NCBI RefSeq assembly: GCF_023078335.1
Contig: NZ_CP095550.1
Location: 1,302,001 to 1,366,000 of the forward strand
Reading direction: 5' to 3'
From: Metabacillus endolithicus
Lineage (GTDB): Bacteria; Bacillota; Bacilli; Bacillales; Bacillaceae
Length of the DNA: 64,000 bases
The position numbers and the translations under genes were made by a program. Positions 49,507 to 58,886 of this stretch are shown here, piece after piece. Position 1 is the first letter of the stretch, and every line of letters starts with the position of its first letter. The notes under the pieces were generated by a model. The model saw nothing but the letters and a program-made list of their open reading frames with translations. It was not told where the DNA came from and searched no databases.

Positions 49507-50510
49507 TTATTTAGTTGATTGTCTATACTCAATTCGATGTGGCAGCTCTACAATATGATTTTCTACTTCTTCTTTATTCATATATTTTGTTAATAAACGC
49601 ATAGCAACTGCTCCGATGTCATAAGTCGGTTGAACAACAGTTGTTAACTGTGGTCGTACCATTGTTGCAAGTCTTGTGTTATCAAAACCAACTATTTCAA
49701 AATCTTCAGGAATTGAATATTGACGATCTTGTGCACCATGAATAACTCCTAATGCCATTTCATCTGTACCAACGAAAATTGCTGTTGGTTTTTCCTGTAA
49801 TTCATCAATCTTATCAAAAGCTTCAATTCCAGAATCGTATGTGTAATCACCTTCGACAACTAATTCTTCATCAAAAGGAAGTCCTGCCTCTTCTAAGGCA
49901 CGTTTATACCCAACTGATTTTTTCAAGCGGTTAACAGGCTCTTCTGCTGGTCCTTCAACATATGCGATTCTTTTATGTCCCTTCTCAATTAACATAGAAA
50001 TAACATCATATGCTGCCTGCTCGTAATTGATATTAACCGAAGGTGTTGTTCCGGTTAAATCAACAGATGCAGCTAAAACAATTGGTACTGGAGAACGTTT
50101 AAATTGTTCAACTAACTCTTCTGTTACATTTCCACTCATGAATACAATTCCGTCCACTTGTTTCCCTAACATTGTATTTAACAGATGTAATTCCTTATCT
50201 TTATTTTGATCAGAGTTACTTAAAATAATATTGTACTTGTACATCGTAGCGATATCTTCAATTCCACGAAATTTAATTCTGAATAGAAAATACTTGAGAT
50301 ATCCGGGATAATGACTCCTACAGTTGTGGTTTTCTTACTAGCTAATCCTCTAGCAACTGCATTTGGGCGGTACCCTAATCGCTCAATAGCATCTAAAACT
50401 TTTTTTCTTGTTGTTGGTTTAACATTGGGATTTCCGTTTACTACACGAGAAACAGTTGCCATTGAAACATTAGCTTCACGAGCAACATCATATATTGTAA
50501 CACTTGACAT
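49507..50510 (-). CDS. ccpA: Catabolite control protein CcpA, one frameshift
   Basis: LacI-family master regulator of carbon catabolite control that binds cre sites with HPr-Ser-P. ATG at 50510 with AAGGAG 8 nt upstream. The N-terminal helix-turn-helix reads [47 protein letters not shown]. Near 50262-50275 the frame shifts between IFYSEL and [16 protein letters not shown] (one base missing, or two extra). The periplasmic-binding-protein-like domain then continues to [10 protein letters not shown]. Corrected length is 334 residues, the exact family size. Confidence 0.94.
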
Positions 50511-50642
50511 GATCAACACTCCTTCAAATACATACGAAATATATATTTACTATTTTCATTACGTTCATTATGATAGCTATGCTATGTAATAAGATGTAAC
50601 CTCTTGTCGTATCTAAGTACTTTATCCCGTTCTATGTACCTT

Positions 50643-50671
50643 ATCATACGATACTCTGAAAACGTCTGCAA
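50643..50671 (-). promoter_or_regulatory. Predicted sigma-A promoter of ccpA
   Basis: TTGCAG (50666-50671), 17-nt spacer, TATGAT (50643-50648) on the minus strand; leader of about 125 nt. Confidence 0.55.
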
Positions 50672-50821
50672 TCTATTTCATCGCATTTTTACGTTGTTGT
50701 CACATATTTGTTCGTTTTTTCACATATATACGAATTTAAAAACAAGAATACTGTCATTTTCATCCTCTTCTATTTACATTTTTACCTGTCAATTCAATTT
50801 TTATGAATAAAAATAGAAATA

Positions 50822-50898
50822 AAGAGAGGCTGACATAAGTAGAAACTTTTAACTACATTAAGTAGCTTTAACAAGTTCCTGCTTTTAGACAGCCTCTT
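50822..50898 (-). terminator. Long hairpin terminator of aroA
   Basis: Outer arms AAGAGGCTG / CAGCCTCTCTT and inner paired segments (AAGCAGGAACTT / AAGTTTCTACTT; TTAAAGCTAC / GTAGTTAA) make one 77-nt near-continuous hairpin ending in TTTATT. Confidence 0.78.
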
Positions 50899-50912
50899 CA
50901 ATAGATTGTTTC

Positions 50913-51989
50913 TTATGCGTTTACTTTTACCAAAGGTTTTAGTTCAGACATAAAATTGCTGAATTGATCAAAATCCATTTGCTGTGCTGAATCTGATAAA
51001 GCAACAGCAGGGTCTGGATGAACTTCTGCCATTACACCATCAGCACCAATAGCCAATGCTGCTTTCGCTGTTGGAACAAGTAAATCTCTTCTTCCAGTTG
51101 AATGAGTGACATCAACAAAGACTGGTAAATGAGTTTCTTGTTTTAGAATTGGTACAGCAGAAATATCCAATGTATTTCTAGTGGCACGCTCGTAAGTACG
51201 AATACCACGCTCACATAAAATGATTTGGTCATTTCCTTGAGAGATAATATATTCTGCAGCATTAACAAACTCGTCAATTGTTGCTGCTAAGCCACGCTTT
51301 AAGAGTACTGGTTTTCGAACAGCTCCAGCTGCTTTTAACAATTCAAAGTTCTGCATGTTACGTGCACCGATTTGAATGATATCAACATAGTCTAGCGCCG
51401 TTTCAATATCAGCCGGGTTAACAATTTCACTAATAATAGCTAAGCCATATTCATCTCCAACTTTTCTTAAAATCTTTAAACCTTCAAGACCAAGACCTTG
51501 GAAGTCATATGGACTAGTACGTGGTTTAAACGCACCACCGCGAAGAATTTTAATCCCTTGTTTCACAGCCTGTTCTGCAACAGCTACTACCTGATCATAG
51601 CTTTCCACAGCACATGGACCGATAATAAACGATTGACTGCCATCACCGATTCTTACGCCGTTTACTTCTACAATTGTGTCCTCAGGTTTTTTCTTACGTG
51701 AAACAAGTAAAGCTTTACTATGATCATCTTCCTGAAGCTCTAAACTAGCTTTAAAGATTTCTTTGAAAATATGTTGTAAGGTAGAGTTTTCGAATGGTCC
51801 ATCGTTATATTCCTTAATACTATTCAACATTTTGCGCTCGCGAACAGGATCATAACGATGTACACCTTGTGCATCTTTCGCTTTCCCGATCTCCTGCACA
51901 ACTCTTCCTCGCTCATTAATTAACTTTAAAATCTGTAAATTAATCTCATCTGCTCTCTCTCTTAATGCTTCTAATTCCGCATTACTCAT
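50913..51989 (-). CDS. aroA: Bifunctional chorismate mutase / DAHP synthase
   Basis: First enzyme of aromatic amino acid synthesis (Bacillus AroA, often called AroG). 358 residues, equal to the B. subtilis protein. Residues 1-88 are an AroQ-type chorismate mutase domain ([30 protein letters not shown]) that acts as a regulatory site for chorismate/prephenate; the rest is the DAHP synthase barrel ([54 protein letters not shown]). ATG at 51989 has AAAGGA 8 nt upstream; an ATG 9 nt earlier abuts it. Confidence 0.96.
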   Translation of the reverse strand: MSNAELEALRERADEINLQILKLINERGRVVQEIGKAKDAQGVHRYDPVRERKMLNSIKEYNDGPFENSTLQHIFKEIFKASLELQEDDHSKALLVSRKKKPEDTIVEVNGVRIGDGSQSFIIGPCAVESYDQVVAVAEQAVKQGIKILRGGAFKPRTSPYDFQGLGLEGLKILRKVGDEYGLAIISEIVNPADIETALDYVDIIQIGARNMQNFELLKAAGAVRKPVLLKRGLAATIDEFVNAAEYIISQGNDQIILCERGIRTYERATRNTLDISAVPILKQETHLPVFVDVTHSTGRRDLLVPTAKAALAIGADGVMAEVHPDPAVALSDSAQQMDFDQFSNFMSELKPLVKVNA

Positions 51990-52269
51990 CTCTCTCATCC
52001 TTTCGCAATCAATTTTTGAAAATAATAACCACTCTAATGAATGAAGTATTGCAACATAAGGTTTTCTTTATCATTCCATAAAAGTGTGGTACATTTTCTA
52101 TAATTAGTTGTAATTATAAACGATAAAATAGTGATTGTCATTAAAAACTTTAACATTTAAACGCTTTTAAGCTTTTAAGCGGTAAAGTGTATAGCCATAC
52201 GTACTTACAAAGACCTGTTAACCTTGGTTTTATAATGAATACATGCAAAATTAGAGGAAAGATCATATT

Positions 52270-52293
52270 CAGAGTTTTTTTAAAAAAACTCTG
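52270..52293 (+). promoter_or_regulatory. Perfect 24-bp palindrome in the FtsA-like leader
   Basis: CAGAGTTTTTTT / AAAAAAACTCTG with no loop, 21 bp before the start codon. It could be an operator or a leader hairpin; the following run is not a clear terminator tail. Confidence 0.6.
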
Positions 52294-52314
52294 TTTAAAG
52301 AAGGTGTAACGATC

Positions 52315-54462
52315 ATGACAAACAAAGATTTAACATTTGCTCTTGATATTGGAACAAGATCTGTTGTTGGTTTAATTTTAAAAGAAGAAAACGGCTTCTA
52401 TCATATTATGGACACGGTTATCAAAGAACATGATAAAAGATCCATGCTTGATGGTCAAATACATGATGTATTATCTGTAGCCAATGTCATTACTTCAGTA
52501 AAAGAAGAGCTTGAACACATTTATGGTCCTCTTCATAAAGTATGCGTAGCCGCTGCCGGTCGTGCCTTAAAAACAGAAAGAGCAACCATTTCAATAGAGA
52601 TCAGTGGAAAGCCTATGATTCAAAAAGAAGATATTCTTCATTTAGAATTAATGGCTGTTCAAATTGCGCAAAAACAGCTTGCTGAAAAACATGAAAACGA
52701 ACGTTCACATCATTATGATTGTGTTGGTTATTCAGTTCTTCATTACAAATTAGATGGTGAGGAAATAGGTAGTTTAATAGATCAACAAGGCGAAGAAGCA
52801 AGCGTTGACATTATCGCAACTTTTTTACCAAAGATTGTTGTCGAATCTTTATTAGCTGCCTTGAATCGTGCAAATCTCGAAATGGAAGCATTAACATTAG
52901 AGCCAATTGCTGCTATCAATGTGTTAATTCCCCCTTCCATGAGACGATTAAATGTGGCACTTGTTGACATCGGAGCAGGCACATCAGATATTGCCATTAC
53001 AGATATGGGCACAATCATTTCTTATGGCATGGTTCCTATCGCTGGGGATGAAATAACGGAAGCTGTTTCGGATGAATTTTTACTGGACTTCCCTAAAGCT
53101 GAGGAAGCAAAAAGAAAATTACTTACGGAAGCAACTATTACCATAACTGATATTCTAGGTTTTGAAGCAGAATTACCAAAAGAAGATGTTATAACGAAAA
53201 TTTCACCAGCGATTGATCGGTTAACAAAAGCAATTAAAGATGAAATTTTACGACTAAATAATAATCATTCACCAAAGGCCGTCATGCTAGTTGGCGGGGG
53301 AAGTCAAACTCCAGAATTAGCTAGAAGACTTGCAGCACTTCTAGAATTGGCTGATAATCGTGTTGCCATTAGAGGAATTGATGCTATTTCTCAACTTGAA
53401 CTTGCCGAACATATTAACAAAGGACCTGAACTTGTTACTCCTATCGGTATTGCTGTTTCATCTAAGCAAAATCCTATACAGTATATTAGTGTAAAAGTGA
53501 ATGAACGCTCCGTTAGACTTTTTCATATGAAAGCTTTAACCGTAGCAGATAGCTTATTAGCTTCGGGAATTCAGCTTAATAAACTATATGGTAAGCCTGG
53601 TATGGCTTTATTTGTAAATGTTAATGGGCAGGCGATTACCATTCCGGGTGAACATGGAACAGCACCATTAATTAGTAAAAACGGAGAAAACTGCTCACTG
53701 GAAGATCCTATTAATCACGGAGACATTATTACGGTTGAAAATGGACTAGATGGAAAAGCCCCAGTTGTTTCAATTGGCTCTATACTTGATGAGATTCCTT
53801 CTAAAACAATCAGTATAAATGGTGAATCCTATACTCTTCATGCAAGTATTTTATTAAATGACAAAGAAGTATCAAAGGAAGCTATTTTATCAGACCGTGA
53901 CAGAGTAACATGTATCATCCCTTCATCCATAGAGACTTTTGTTAAAAGTATTGGACATGGAAAAGAACTTGATAAATTAAAAACGTTTTCTGTAAAAATA
54001 GACAACAAGATCCATACCATTCAGGTATTTTCAGGAAAGATCATTAAAAACGGCTTAATCGCTTTTAAAGATTCTGTTCTCGAAAATGGGGATATCATCA
54101 CCATGCAACAAACGAAGATCCCCACACTTCAGGAGTTTGTCCAAGAAGCTGATTTAACACAAAACCAAACTCTGCCTATTATCTATAATGGAAAATCTAT
54201 TAACCTTGAAAAGCCTGTTACCGAATTTTTCCGCAAGGATGTAAAGTTAACTAATGCAGACCACATCTATAATGGTGATGAGCTTACAACTAAAAAGAGA
54301 GTACTTGAACCTTTTATTTTTCAAGACTTGTTTGCTGTTATTGATCTAAAAATTCCTAGTACGGCAAACAGTCAATTTACACTTTTAAAAAATAATCAAG
54401 AAGTTAGCTTTCAGGAGCCCCTTACACCTGGTGATGAACTTACAATTAAATGGACTGATTAA
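52315..54462 (+). CDS. FtsA/PilM-like actin-fold protein with C-terminal tandem repeats
   Basis: 715 residues. The actin-like ATPase core spans about 5-385: phosphate-1 LDIGTRSVVGLIL (10-22), an SHS2-like insertion, phosphate-2 VALVDIGAGTSDIAI (214-228) and the adenosine loop AVMLVGGGSQTPELARR (322-338). The last 325 residues carry about five units of roughly 40-70 residues with the pattern hydrophobic-NG...GD-[IL]-T (GD at 469-470, 592-593, 654-655, 706-707), probably small beta-grasp-like domains. No C-terminal amphipathic membrane helix like that of FtsA is visible; it ends GDELTIKWTD. ATG at 52315 with AAGAAGGTG. Often annotated 'cell division protein FtsA', but it is distinct from canonical FtsA (about 440 residues). 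Confidence 0.8.
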   Translation: MTNKDLTFALDIGTRSVVGLILKEENGFYHIMDTVIKEHDKRSMLDGQIHDVLSVANVITSVKEELEHIYGPLHKVCVAAAGRALKTERATISIEISGKPMIQKEDILHLELMAVQIAQKQLAEKHENERSHHYDCVGYSVLHYKLDGEEIGSLIDQQGEEASVDIIATFLPKIVVESLLAALNRANLEMEALTLEPIAAINVLIPPSMRRLNVALVDIGAGTSDIAITDMGTIISYGMVPIAGDEITEAVSDEFLLDFPKAEEAKRKLLTEATITITDILGFEAELPKEDVITKISPAIDRLTKAIKDEILRLNNNHSPKAVMLVGGGSQTPELARRLAALLELADNRVAIRGIDAISQLELAEHINKGPELVTPIGIAVSSKQNPIQYISVKVNERSVRLFHMKALTVADSLLASGIQLNKLYGKPGMALFVNVNGQAITIPGEHGTAPLISKNGENCSLEDPINHGDIITVENGLDGKAPVVSIGSILDEIPSKTISINGESYTLHASILLNDKEVSKEAILSDRDRVTCIIPSSIETFVKSIGHGKELDKLKTFSVKIDNKIHTIQVFSGKIIKNGLIAFKDSVLENGDIITMQQTKIPTLQEFVQEADLTQNQTLPIIYNGKSINLEKPVTEFFRKDVKLTNADHIYNGDELTTKKRVLEPFIFQDLFAVIDLKIPSTANSQFTLLKNNQEVSFQEPLTPGDELTIKWTD

Positions 54463-54466
54463 AACC

Positions 54467-54602
54467 AAAAGCGCAAGTGCCTCGTTCAGGCCCGAAAAGC
54501 ATAAGACGATTTAGAATAGAAGGCGTTTTTTGCCTTATATTCTAAATTGGCTTATGACCTCGAGGGTCTATGCACTGGAGCTGGATGTCGAAGCGTTATC
54601 AA
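54467..54602. repeat. Structured intergenic repeat-like element
   Basis: A 25-bp hairpin with two mismatches (arms 54500-54524 and 54532-54556) is flanked by outer pairing segments AGTGC / GCACT and CCTCG / CGAGG. The sequence (GCGCAAGTGCCTCGTTCAGG..., GCTTATGACCTCGAGGG) looks like a family of intergenic repeats I know from other Bacillaceae genomes. Only one copy is in the window. Confidence 0.6.
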
Positions 54603-54638
54603 AAATTAGTGCAGTTTACAATTTCCTAAACCGGAACA

Positions 54639-54676
54639 AAAAAGTGTCTGACTCAATTAAGAGTTAGACACTTTTT
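54639..54676. terminator. Bidirectional terminator, FtsA-like/ytxJ
   Basis: AAAAAGTGTCTGACTC / GAGTTAGACACTTTTT with a 6-nt loop. Confidence 0.92.
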
Positions 54677-54679
54677 CTA

Positions 54680-55009
54680 TTACCCGTTAATTTCTTTTTT
54701 TAATGCATCATTTGTTATTTTCCAGTGAGAAGCATTCCACACAATTTCTTTTCCTTTAAATAACAATGCTTGTGGTGACTCGTGCTTAATGCCAAATTGC
54801 TCAGCAATGTAGTTAGATAATGGACGAGAATCCTGAACATGCAAATGATAACAAGGATACTCGTTATGTTGCCCTGCAAACTCTTGATATTCTTCAAAAG
54901 CTGCCTGACTGATTGGACATGTTAGACTGTTTTTAACAAATAGAAATTCTTCATGTTTTTGAAATAATTCTTCAAATTGGTCTACTGTTTCAATTAATTG
55001 ATTACTCAC
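54680..55009 (-). CDS. ytxJ: Bacillithiol system redox-active protein YtxJ
   Basis: Thioredoxin-fold monothiol protein of 109 residues with the motif SLTCPISQAAFEEY; the single Cys in TCPIS is typical of the family proposed to act with bacillithiol (bacilliredoxin-like). GTG at 55009 with AAGGGTG upstream. Last gene of ytxGHJ, a general-stress operon; a sigma-B promoter is visible in front of ytxG. Confidence 0.92.
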   Translation of the reverse strand: MSNQLIETVDQFEELFQKHEEFLFVKNSLTCPISQAAFEEYQEFAGQHNEYPCYHLHVQDSRPLSNYIAEQFGIKHESPQALLFKGKEIVWNASHWKITNDALKKEING

Positions 55010-55067
55010 GTCGTTTCACCCTTCTACAGCTAATGAGAAGCATCTTCAGACTGCTTTTAGTTATTAA

Positions 55068-55547
55068 CTATTTGGTTTTTACTTCCTCTTCAGATTGACT
55101 AGAGACTTCCGGAGATGATTGTTTAGTTTCTTGTGTGTTTTCATTAGGTTCCTCTACAGAAGCTTCTTCTTTTTGTCCATCTGATCCTTCTGTAAGCTCC
55201 TCTAAAGCATTTGTTATTTCTTTTTCTACAAATTCTGCCTGATCTTCTGACTCAGTCGTTTGTGTGATGGAACGAACTTTATCCATTATTTGTGAGGATT
55301 GTTCTGTAACAACCTGTGACAATGAAGATGTTTTTTCTTTTGCCAATGATGCTAACCCTGAGCTTTTTTCTAAAGCATCATTTGTCAATTTTCCAGTTCG
55401 ATTCTTCATCACGCTAGCTTGCTCACTTAAGTTATCACGTATTTCCTTCCCTGACTTAGGTGCTAAAAATAACGCAGTTGCTGCACCTACAAGTCCTCCT
55501 ACAAGTGAACCGATAATAAAGTCTTTACCATTGTTTTTTTTAGCCAT
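55068..55547 (-). CDS. ytxH: YtxH-domain general stress protein
   Basis: 159 residues. The N-terminal YtxH domain FIIGSLVGGLVGAATALFLAPKSGKEIRDNL (10-40) forms one membrane helix; the rest is an amphipathic, then acidic Glu/Ser/Gln-rich disordered tail (EKEITNALEELTEGSDGQ...). ATG at 55547 with GAGGAGG upstream. Middle gene of the stress operon. Function unknown. Confidence 0.92.
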   Translation of the reverse strand: MAKKNNGKDFIIGSLVGGLVGAATALFLAPKSGKEIRDNLSEQASVMKNRTGKLTNDALEKSSGLASLAKEKTSSLSQVVTEQSSQIMDKVRSITQTTESEDQAEFVEKEITNALEELTEGSDGQKEEASVEEPNENTQETKQSSPEVSSQSEEEVKTK

Positions 55548-55581
55548 TTCGTTCGACCTCCTCTATTGGATATATTACTTA

Positions 55582-56016
55582 TTAACCATTAATTTGTTGC
55601 TTGTTTTCCGATTTCTGTTTCCATTTTGCCCATATTTCCATTGCAGCATTACTCCATTGAACCACTTGATTAATTTTATCTTGATTTTGTTCAAGATTTG
55701 TTGAGGCAGTTGTCGTTACTCTTTTCACTGTCGTATTAAGCTGCTGAATGGTGTCTCCTACATCTTTAACCGACTCAACTACTGTGTTCAGCCTATCTGA
55801 CTTATGCTGAATATCTTCTGCAAGAGCATTTGTTTTATGTAATAATTGCGTTGTTTCAGTTGTTATACCTTCCATTTGCTTTTCAAGACCTGATAAAGTT
55901 CCCGCAACATTCGTTAAAGTTGACTGTAATGCCCTCAATGTTTTGGACACATAAATAACTAAAATAGTAAATGCAATGGCAATTAAAGCAACACTTAAAT
56001 ATAAAATAAGAATCAT
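55582..56016 (-). CDS. ytxG: DUF948 stress protein YtxG
   Basis: 144 residues: one N-terminal membrane helix ([23 protein letters not shown]), then a long coiled coil of methyl-accepting-like character ([37 protein letters not shown]). ATG at 56016 with AGGAGGTG. First gene of ytxGHJ behind a sigma-B-like promoter. Function unknown. Confidence 0.92.
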   Translation of the reverse strand: MILILYLSVALIAIAFTILVIYVSKTLRALQSTLTNVAGTLSGLEKQMEGITTETTQLLHKTNALAEDIQHKSDRLNTVVESVKDVGDTIQQLNTTVKRVTTTASTNLEQNQDKINQVVQWSNAAMEIWAKWKQKSENKQQING

Positions 56017-56047
56017 ATGTCACACCTCCTAAACCTCTTCTTTTTCA

Positions 56048-56072
56048 TTACCCATCCACTACTATTATAAAC
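56048..56072 (-). promoter_or_regulatory. Sigma-B promoter of ytxGHJ
   Basis: GTTTAT (56067-56072), 13-nt spacer, GGGTAA (56048-56053) on the minus strand; one mismatch in each box against GTTTAA / GGGTAT. The B. subtilis operon is sigma-B dependent. Confidence 0.68.
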
Positions 56073-56211
56073 ATAAATCTTACATAAAAGCTAAAATCTC
56101 CTTATGAATAGACATCTTTCTTACTAATTTTGTAACTGTTATCATTCATGGCCATTGTTTTACTAAGATGGGGTAAAATAGAGATGCATCTCATAAAAAG
56201 GAGGATTTCAA

Positions 56212-57327
56212 TTGAAAGATCCACGTATTGAAACATTAGCAAAAAACCTAATAAATTATTCAATTAAATTACAAAAGGGTGAAAAAGTACTGATTGAAAA
56301 TTTCGGACTTCAACGCGAACTTGTTGTTGCCCTTGTAAAAGAAGCTTATGCTGCAGGGGGTTATCCTTTTGTATCTCTTAAAGATCACCAAGTAGATCGC
56401 GCTCTGATGATAGGGGGACAAGAGGAACAATATAACATGATCGCTCAATTTGAAGCACAAGTTATGAGTCAAATGGATGCCTATATCGGTCTTCGTTCCG
56501 GAGATAATATTAATGAGTTTGCAGATGTTCCTGATGATAAGATGAAATTACAAGGAAAAACAGTTGGACAAAAAGTACATAGAGAAATCAGGGTACCAAA
56601 AACGAGATGGGTCGTTTTACGCTATCCAACATCATCCATGGCTCAATTAGCAAAAATGAGTACTGAACAATTTGAAGATTTTTATTTTAATGTTTGTAAT
56701 TTAGATTATAGTAAGATGGACAAAGCGATGGATGCATTAGTTGAACTTATGAACAAAACAGATAAAGTACGATTAACAGGTCCCGATACTGACTTAAGCT
56801 TTTCAATTAGTGATATTCCTTCTATTAAATGCTCTGGTCAGATGAACATTCCTGATGGAGAGGTATATACCGCTCCCGTCCGTGATTCAGTAAATGGGAA
56901 AATTACATATAACACACCTTCTCCTTATAATGGGTTTACCTATGAAAATGTACAATTAACGTTTAAAGACGGAAAAATTATTGAAGCAACAGCAAATGAT
57001 ACAGAAAGAATTAATAAGATTTTTGATACAGATGAAGGAGCTCGCTTCATTGGAGAGTTTGCAATAGGTGTGAATCCTTTTATTCAACATCCAATGCAGG
57101 ATATTTTATTTGATGAGAAAATTGATGGAAGCTTTCACTTTACACCTGGGCAAGCGTATGAAGATGCCTATAATGGAAACAACTCCAACATCCACTGGGA
57201 TATGGTGATGATTCAACGTCCTGAGTACGGGGGAGGAGAAATTTATTTTGATGATGTATTAATTCGTAAAGATGGTCGGTTTGTGATCCCTGAATTAGAA
57301 GCATTAAATCCTGAGAATCTAAAATAA
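56212..57327 (+). CDS. M29-family aminopeptidase
   Basis: 371-residue metalloaminopeptidase of the thermophilic (M29, AmpS/AmpT) family. TTG start at 56212 with AAAAGGAGG 8 nt upstream. Typical blocks: YSIKLQKGEKVLIENFG near the N-terminus, then MNIPDGEVYTAPVRDSVNGKI, EFAIGVNPF, and the metal region FTPGQAYEDAYNGNNSNIHWDMV with MIQRPEYGGGEIYFDDVLIRKDG. Slightly shorter than AmpS (about 410) and with a diverged end. Lies alone, convergent with murC. Confidence 0.9.
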   Translation: MKDPRIETLAKNLINYSIKLQKGEKVLIENFGLQRELVVALVKEAYAAGGYPFVSLKDHQVDRALMIGGQEEQYNMIAQFEAQVMSQMDAYIGLRSGDNINEFADVPDDKMKLQGKTVGQKVHREIRVPKTRWVVLRYPTSSMAQLAKMSTEQFEDFYFNVCNLDYSKMDKAMDALVELMNKTDKVRLTGPDTDLSFSISDIPSIKCSGQMNIPDGEVYTAPVRDSVNGKITYNTPSPYNGFTYENVQLTFKDGKIIEATANDTERINKIFDTDEGARFIGEFAIGVNPFIQHPMQDILFDEKIDGSFHFTPGQAYEDAYNGNNSNIHWDMVMIQRPEYGGGEIYFDDVLIRKDGRFVIPELEALNPENLK

Positions 57328-57338
57328 TCATTTATATG

Positions 57339-57375
57339 AAAACAGCTGACTTTCGATAAGAAAGTCAGCTGTTTT
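57339..57375. terminator. Bidirectional terminator, aminopeptidase/murC
   Basis: AAAACAGCTGACTTTC / GAAAGTCAGCTGTTTT with a 5-nt loop. Confidence 0.94.
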
Positions 57376-57387
57376 TCATTTATTCGT

Positions 57388-58686
57388 TTAAACTAAAACA
57401 TTTTCATATGCTTCTTGATATTTCTGAATATCACCGGCACCCATAAATACTAATACAGCCGAATCATGAGCCTTAAGAACAGATGTTTCATCTTCTCTAA
57501 TTAACTGAGAATGATCGATTTTCTCTAGTAAGTTGTCGATCGTAAGCTTTCCAACATTTTCCCGTGCAGATCCAAATATGTCACATAGGTAAACATAATC
57601 TGCTCTTTGTAAGCTTTCTGCAAACTCTTCTAGGAACGATTGTGTTCTTGTAAATGTATGTGGTTGAAACACAGCAACAACATCTCTGTCAGGATATTTT
57701 TGTCTAGCAGCATCAATTGTTGCATTAATTTCTGTTGGGTGATGAGCATAGTCATCAATTAATATTTGATTGCCAATTTTTTTCTCGTTAAAACGTCTTT
57801 TAACACCTTGAAATGTTTGCAATCTTTCTTGAATAATCTCAACGTCAATTCCTTCATAATGACAAAGAGCAATAACTGATAATGCATTTAGTACACTATG
57901 GTCTCCATATGAAGTGATCTTGAACGAAGCATAAAATGTATTGCGAACAAATACATCAAATGAAGTACCATCAGTTGACTTTACAACATTTCTGGCTTGA
58001 AAGTCATTGTCTTCACCGAATCCATAATAAACAACAGGAACTTTTGCTTGAATTTGTTGAAGCTGTTCATCATCACCACAGGCGATGATCCCTTTCTTAA
58101 CTTGAAGTGCCATCTCTTGAAACGCGCTAAAAACATCCTCAATACTTGAAAAATAGTCAGGATGATCAAAATCAATATTGGTCATAATCGCATAATCAGG
58201 TTCGTAAGATAAGAAATGCCTACGATATTCACATGCTTCAAAAGTAAAATATTTACTATCCGGTACCCCACTACCAGTACCGTCACCGATTAAGTAAGAC
58301 GTTGGTTCTGCACCTTGAATCACATGAGAAAGTAATCCTGTTGTGGATGTTTTTCCGTGTACACCAGTTATCCCTACACTTATATACTTTTGGAGAAACT
58401 CCCCTAAAAAGCGATGATAACGAATAACAGGTAAACCTAAAGAATTAGCTTCTACAATTTCTTCATGTGTATCGGGATACGCATTTCCTGCAATGATTGT
58501 TAAACCTTCTTTAATATTATCTTTTGAAAAAGGTAATATCTTAATATTACGTGCTTCTAAGGCCTTTTCTGTAAACACTTTTTTCTCAATATCAGAGCCC
58601 TGAACTTCGTAATTCATATCATGTAAAATCTGTGCAAGGGCACTCATTCCAGTCCCTTTAATTCCAACAAAATGATAAACAGTCAT
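57388..58686 (-). CDS. murC: UDP-N-acetylmuramate--L-alanine ligase
   Basis: Adds L-alanine to UDP-MurNAc in peptidoglycan precursor synthesis. 432 residues, equal to B. subtilis MurC. Motifs: [20 protein letters not shown] at the N-terminus, ATP loop [10 protein letters not shown] (108-117), [11 protein letters not shown] and [13 protein letters not shown] at 58686 with GGAGG; a longer frame to 58749 has no site. Confidence 0.96.
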   Translation of the reverse strand: MTVYHFVGIKGTGMSALAQILHDMNYEVQGSDIEKKVFTEKALEARNIKILPFSKDNIKEGLTIIAGNAYPDTHEEIVEANSLGLPVIRYHRFLGEFLQKYISVGITGVHGKTSTTGLLSHVIQGAEPTSYLIGDGTGSGVPDSKYFTFEACEYRRHFLSYEPDYAIMTNIDFDHPDYFSSIEDVFSAFQEMALQVKKGIIACGDDEQLQQIQAKVPVVYYGFGEDNDFQARNVVKSTDGTSFDVFVRNTFYASFKITSYGDHSVLNALSVIALCHYEGIDVEIIQERLQTFQGVKRRFNEKKIGNQILIDDYAHHPTEINATIDAARQKYPDRDVVAVFQPHTFTRTQSFLEEFAESLQRADYVYLCDIFGSARENVGKLTIDNLLEKIDHSQLIREDETSVLKAHDSAVLVFMGAGDIQKYQEAYENVLV

Positions 58687-58886
58687 AATAAGAACCTCCA
58701 ACAAACGTCTATCTGATTGACAGTATATGACGCTTATCTTGATTTGCAACCCATGTATATAAAACGATTAAAAATCGCTTCTAATTTCTTGTATATTTTA
58801 ATATGTAACCAGCTTACGAAAATATATTATATCATTTGCCATTCATTATGACCATGAAAAATAAAGTTTACAACTTTATCCACCTT

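Larger units (their letters stand above)
50511..50912. other. ccpA-aroA intergenic region
   Basis: 402 bp holding the ccpA promoter (50643-50671) and the long aroA terminator (50822-50898). Short ORFs on both strands lack ribosome sites. Confidence 0.6.

Noticed and set aside
52155..52185. Possible cre before the FtsA-like gene (AAACGCTTTTAAGCTTTTAAGCGG)
   Set aside because: It is a direct repeat of CTTTTAAG and does not meet the cre dyad.
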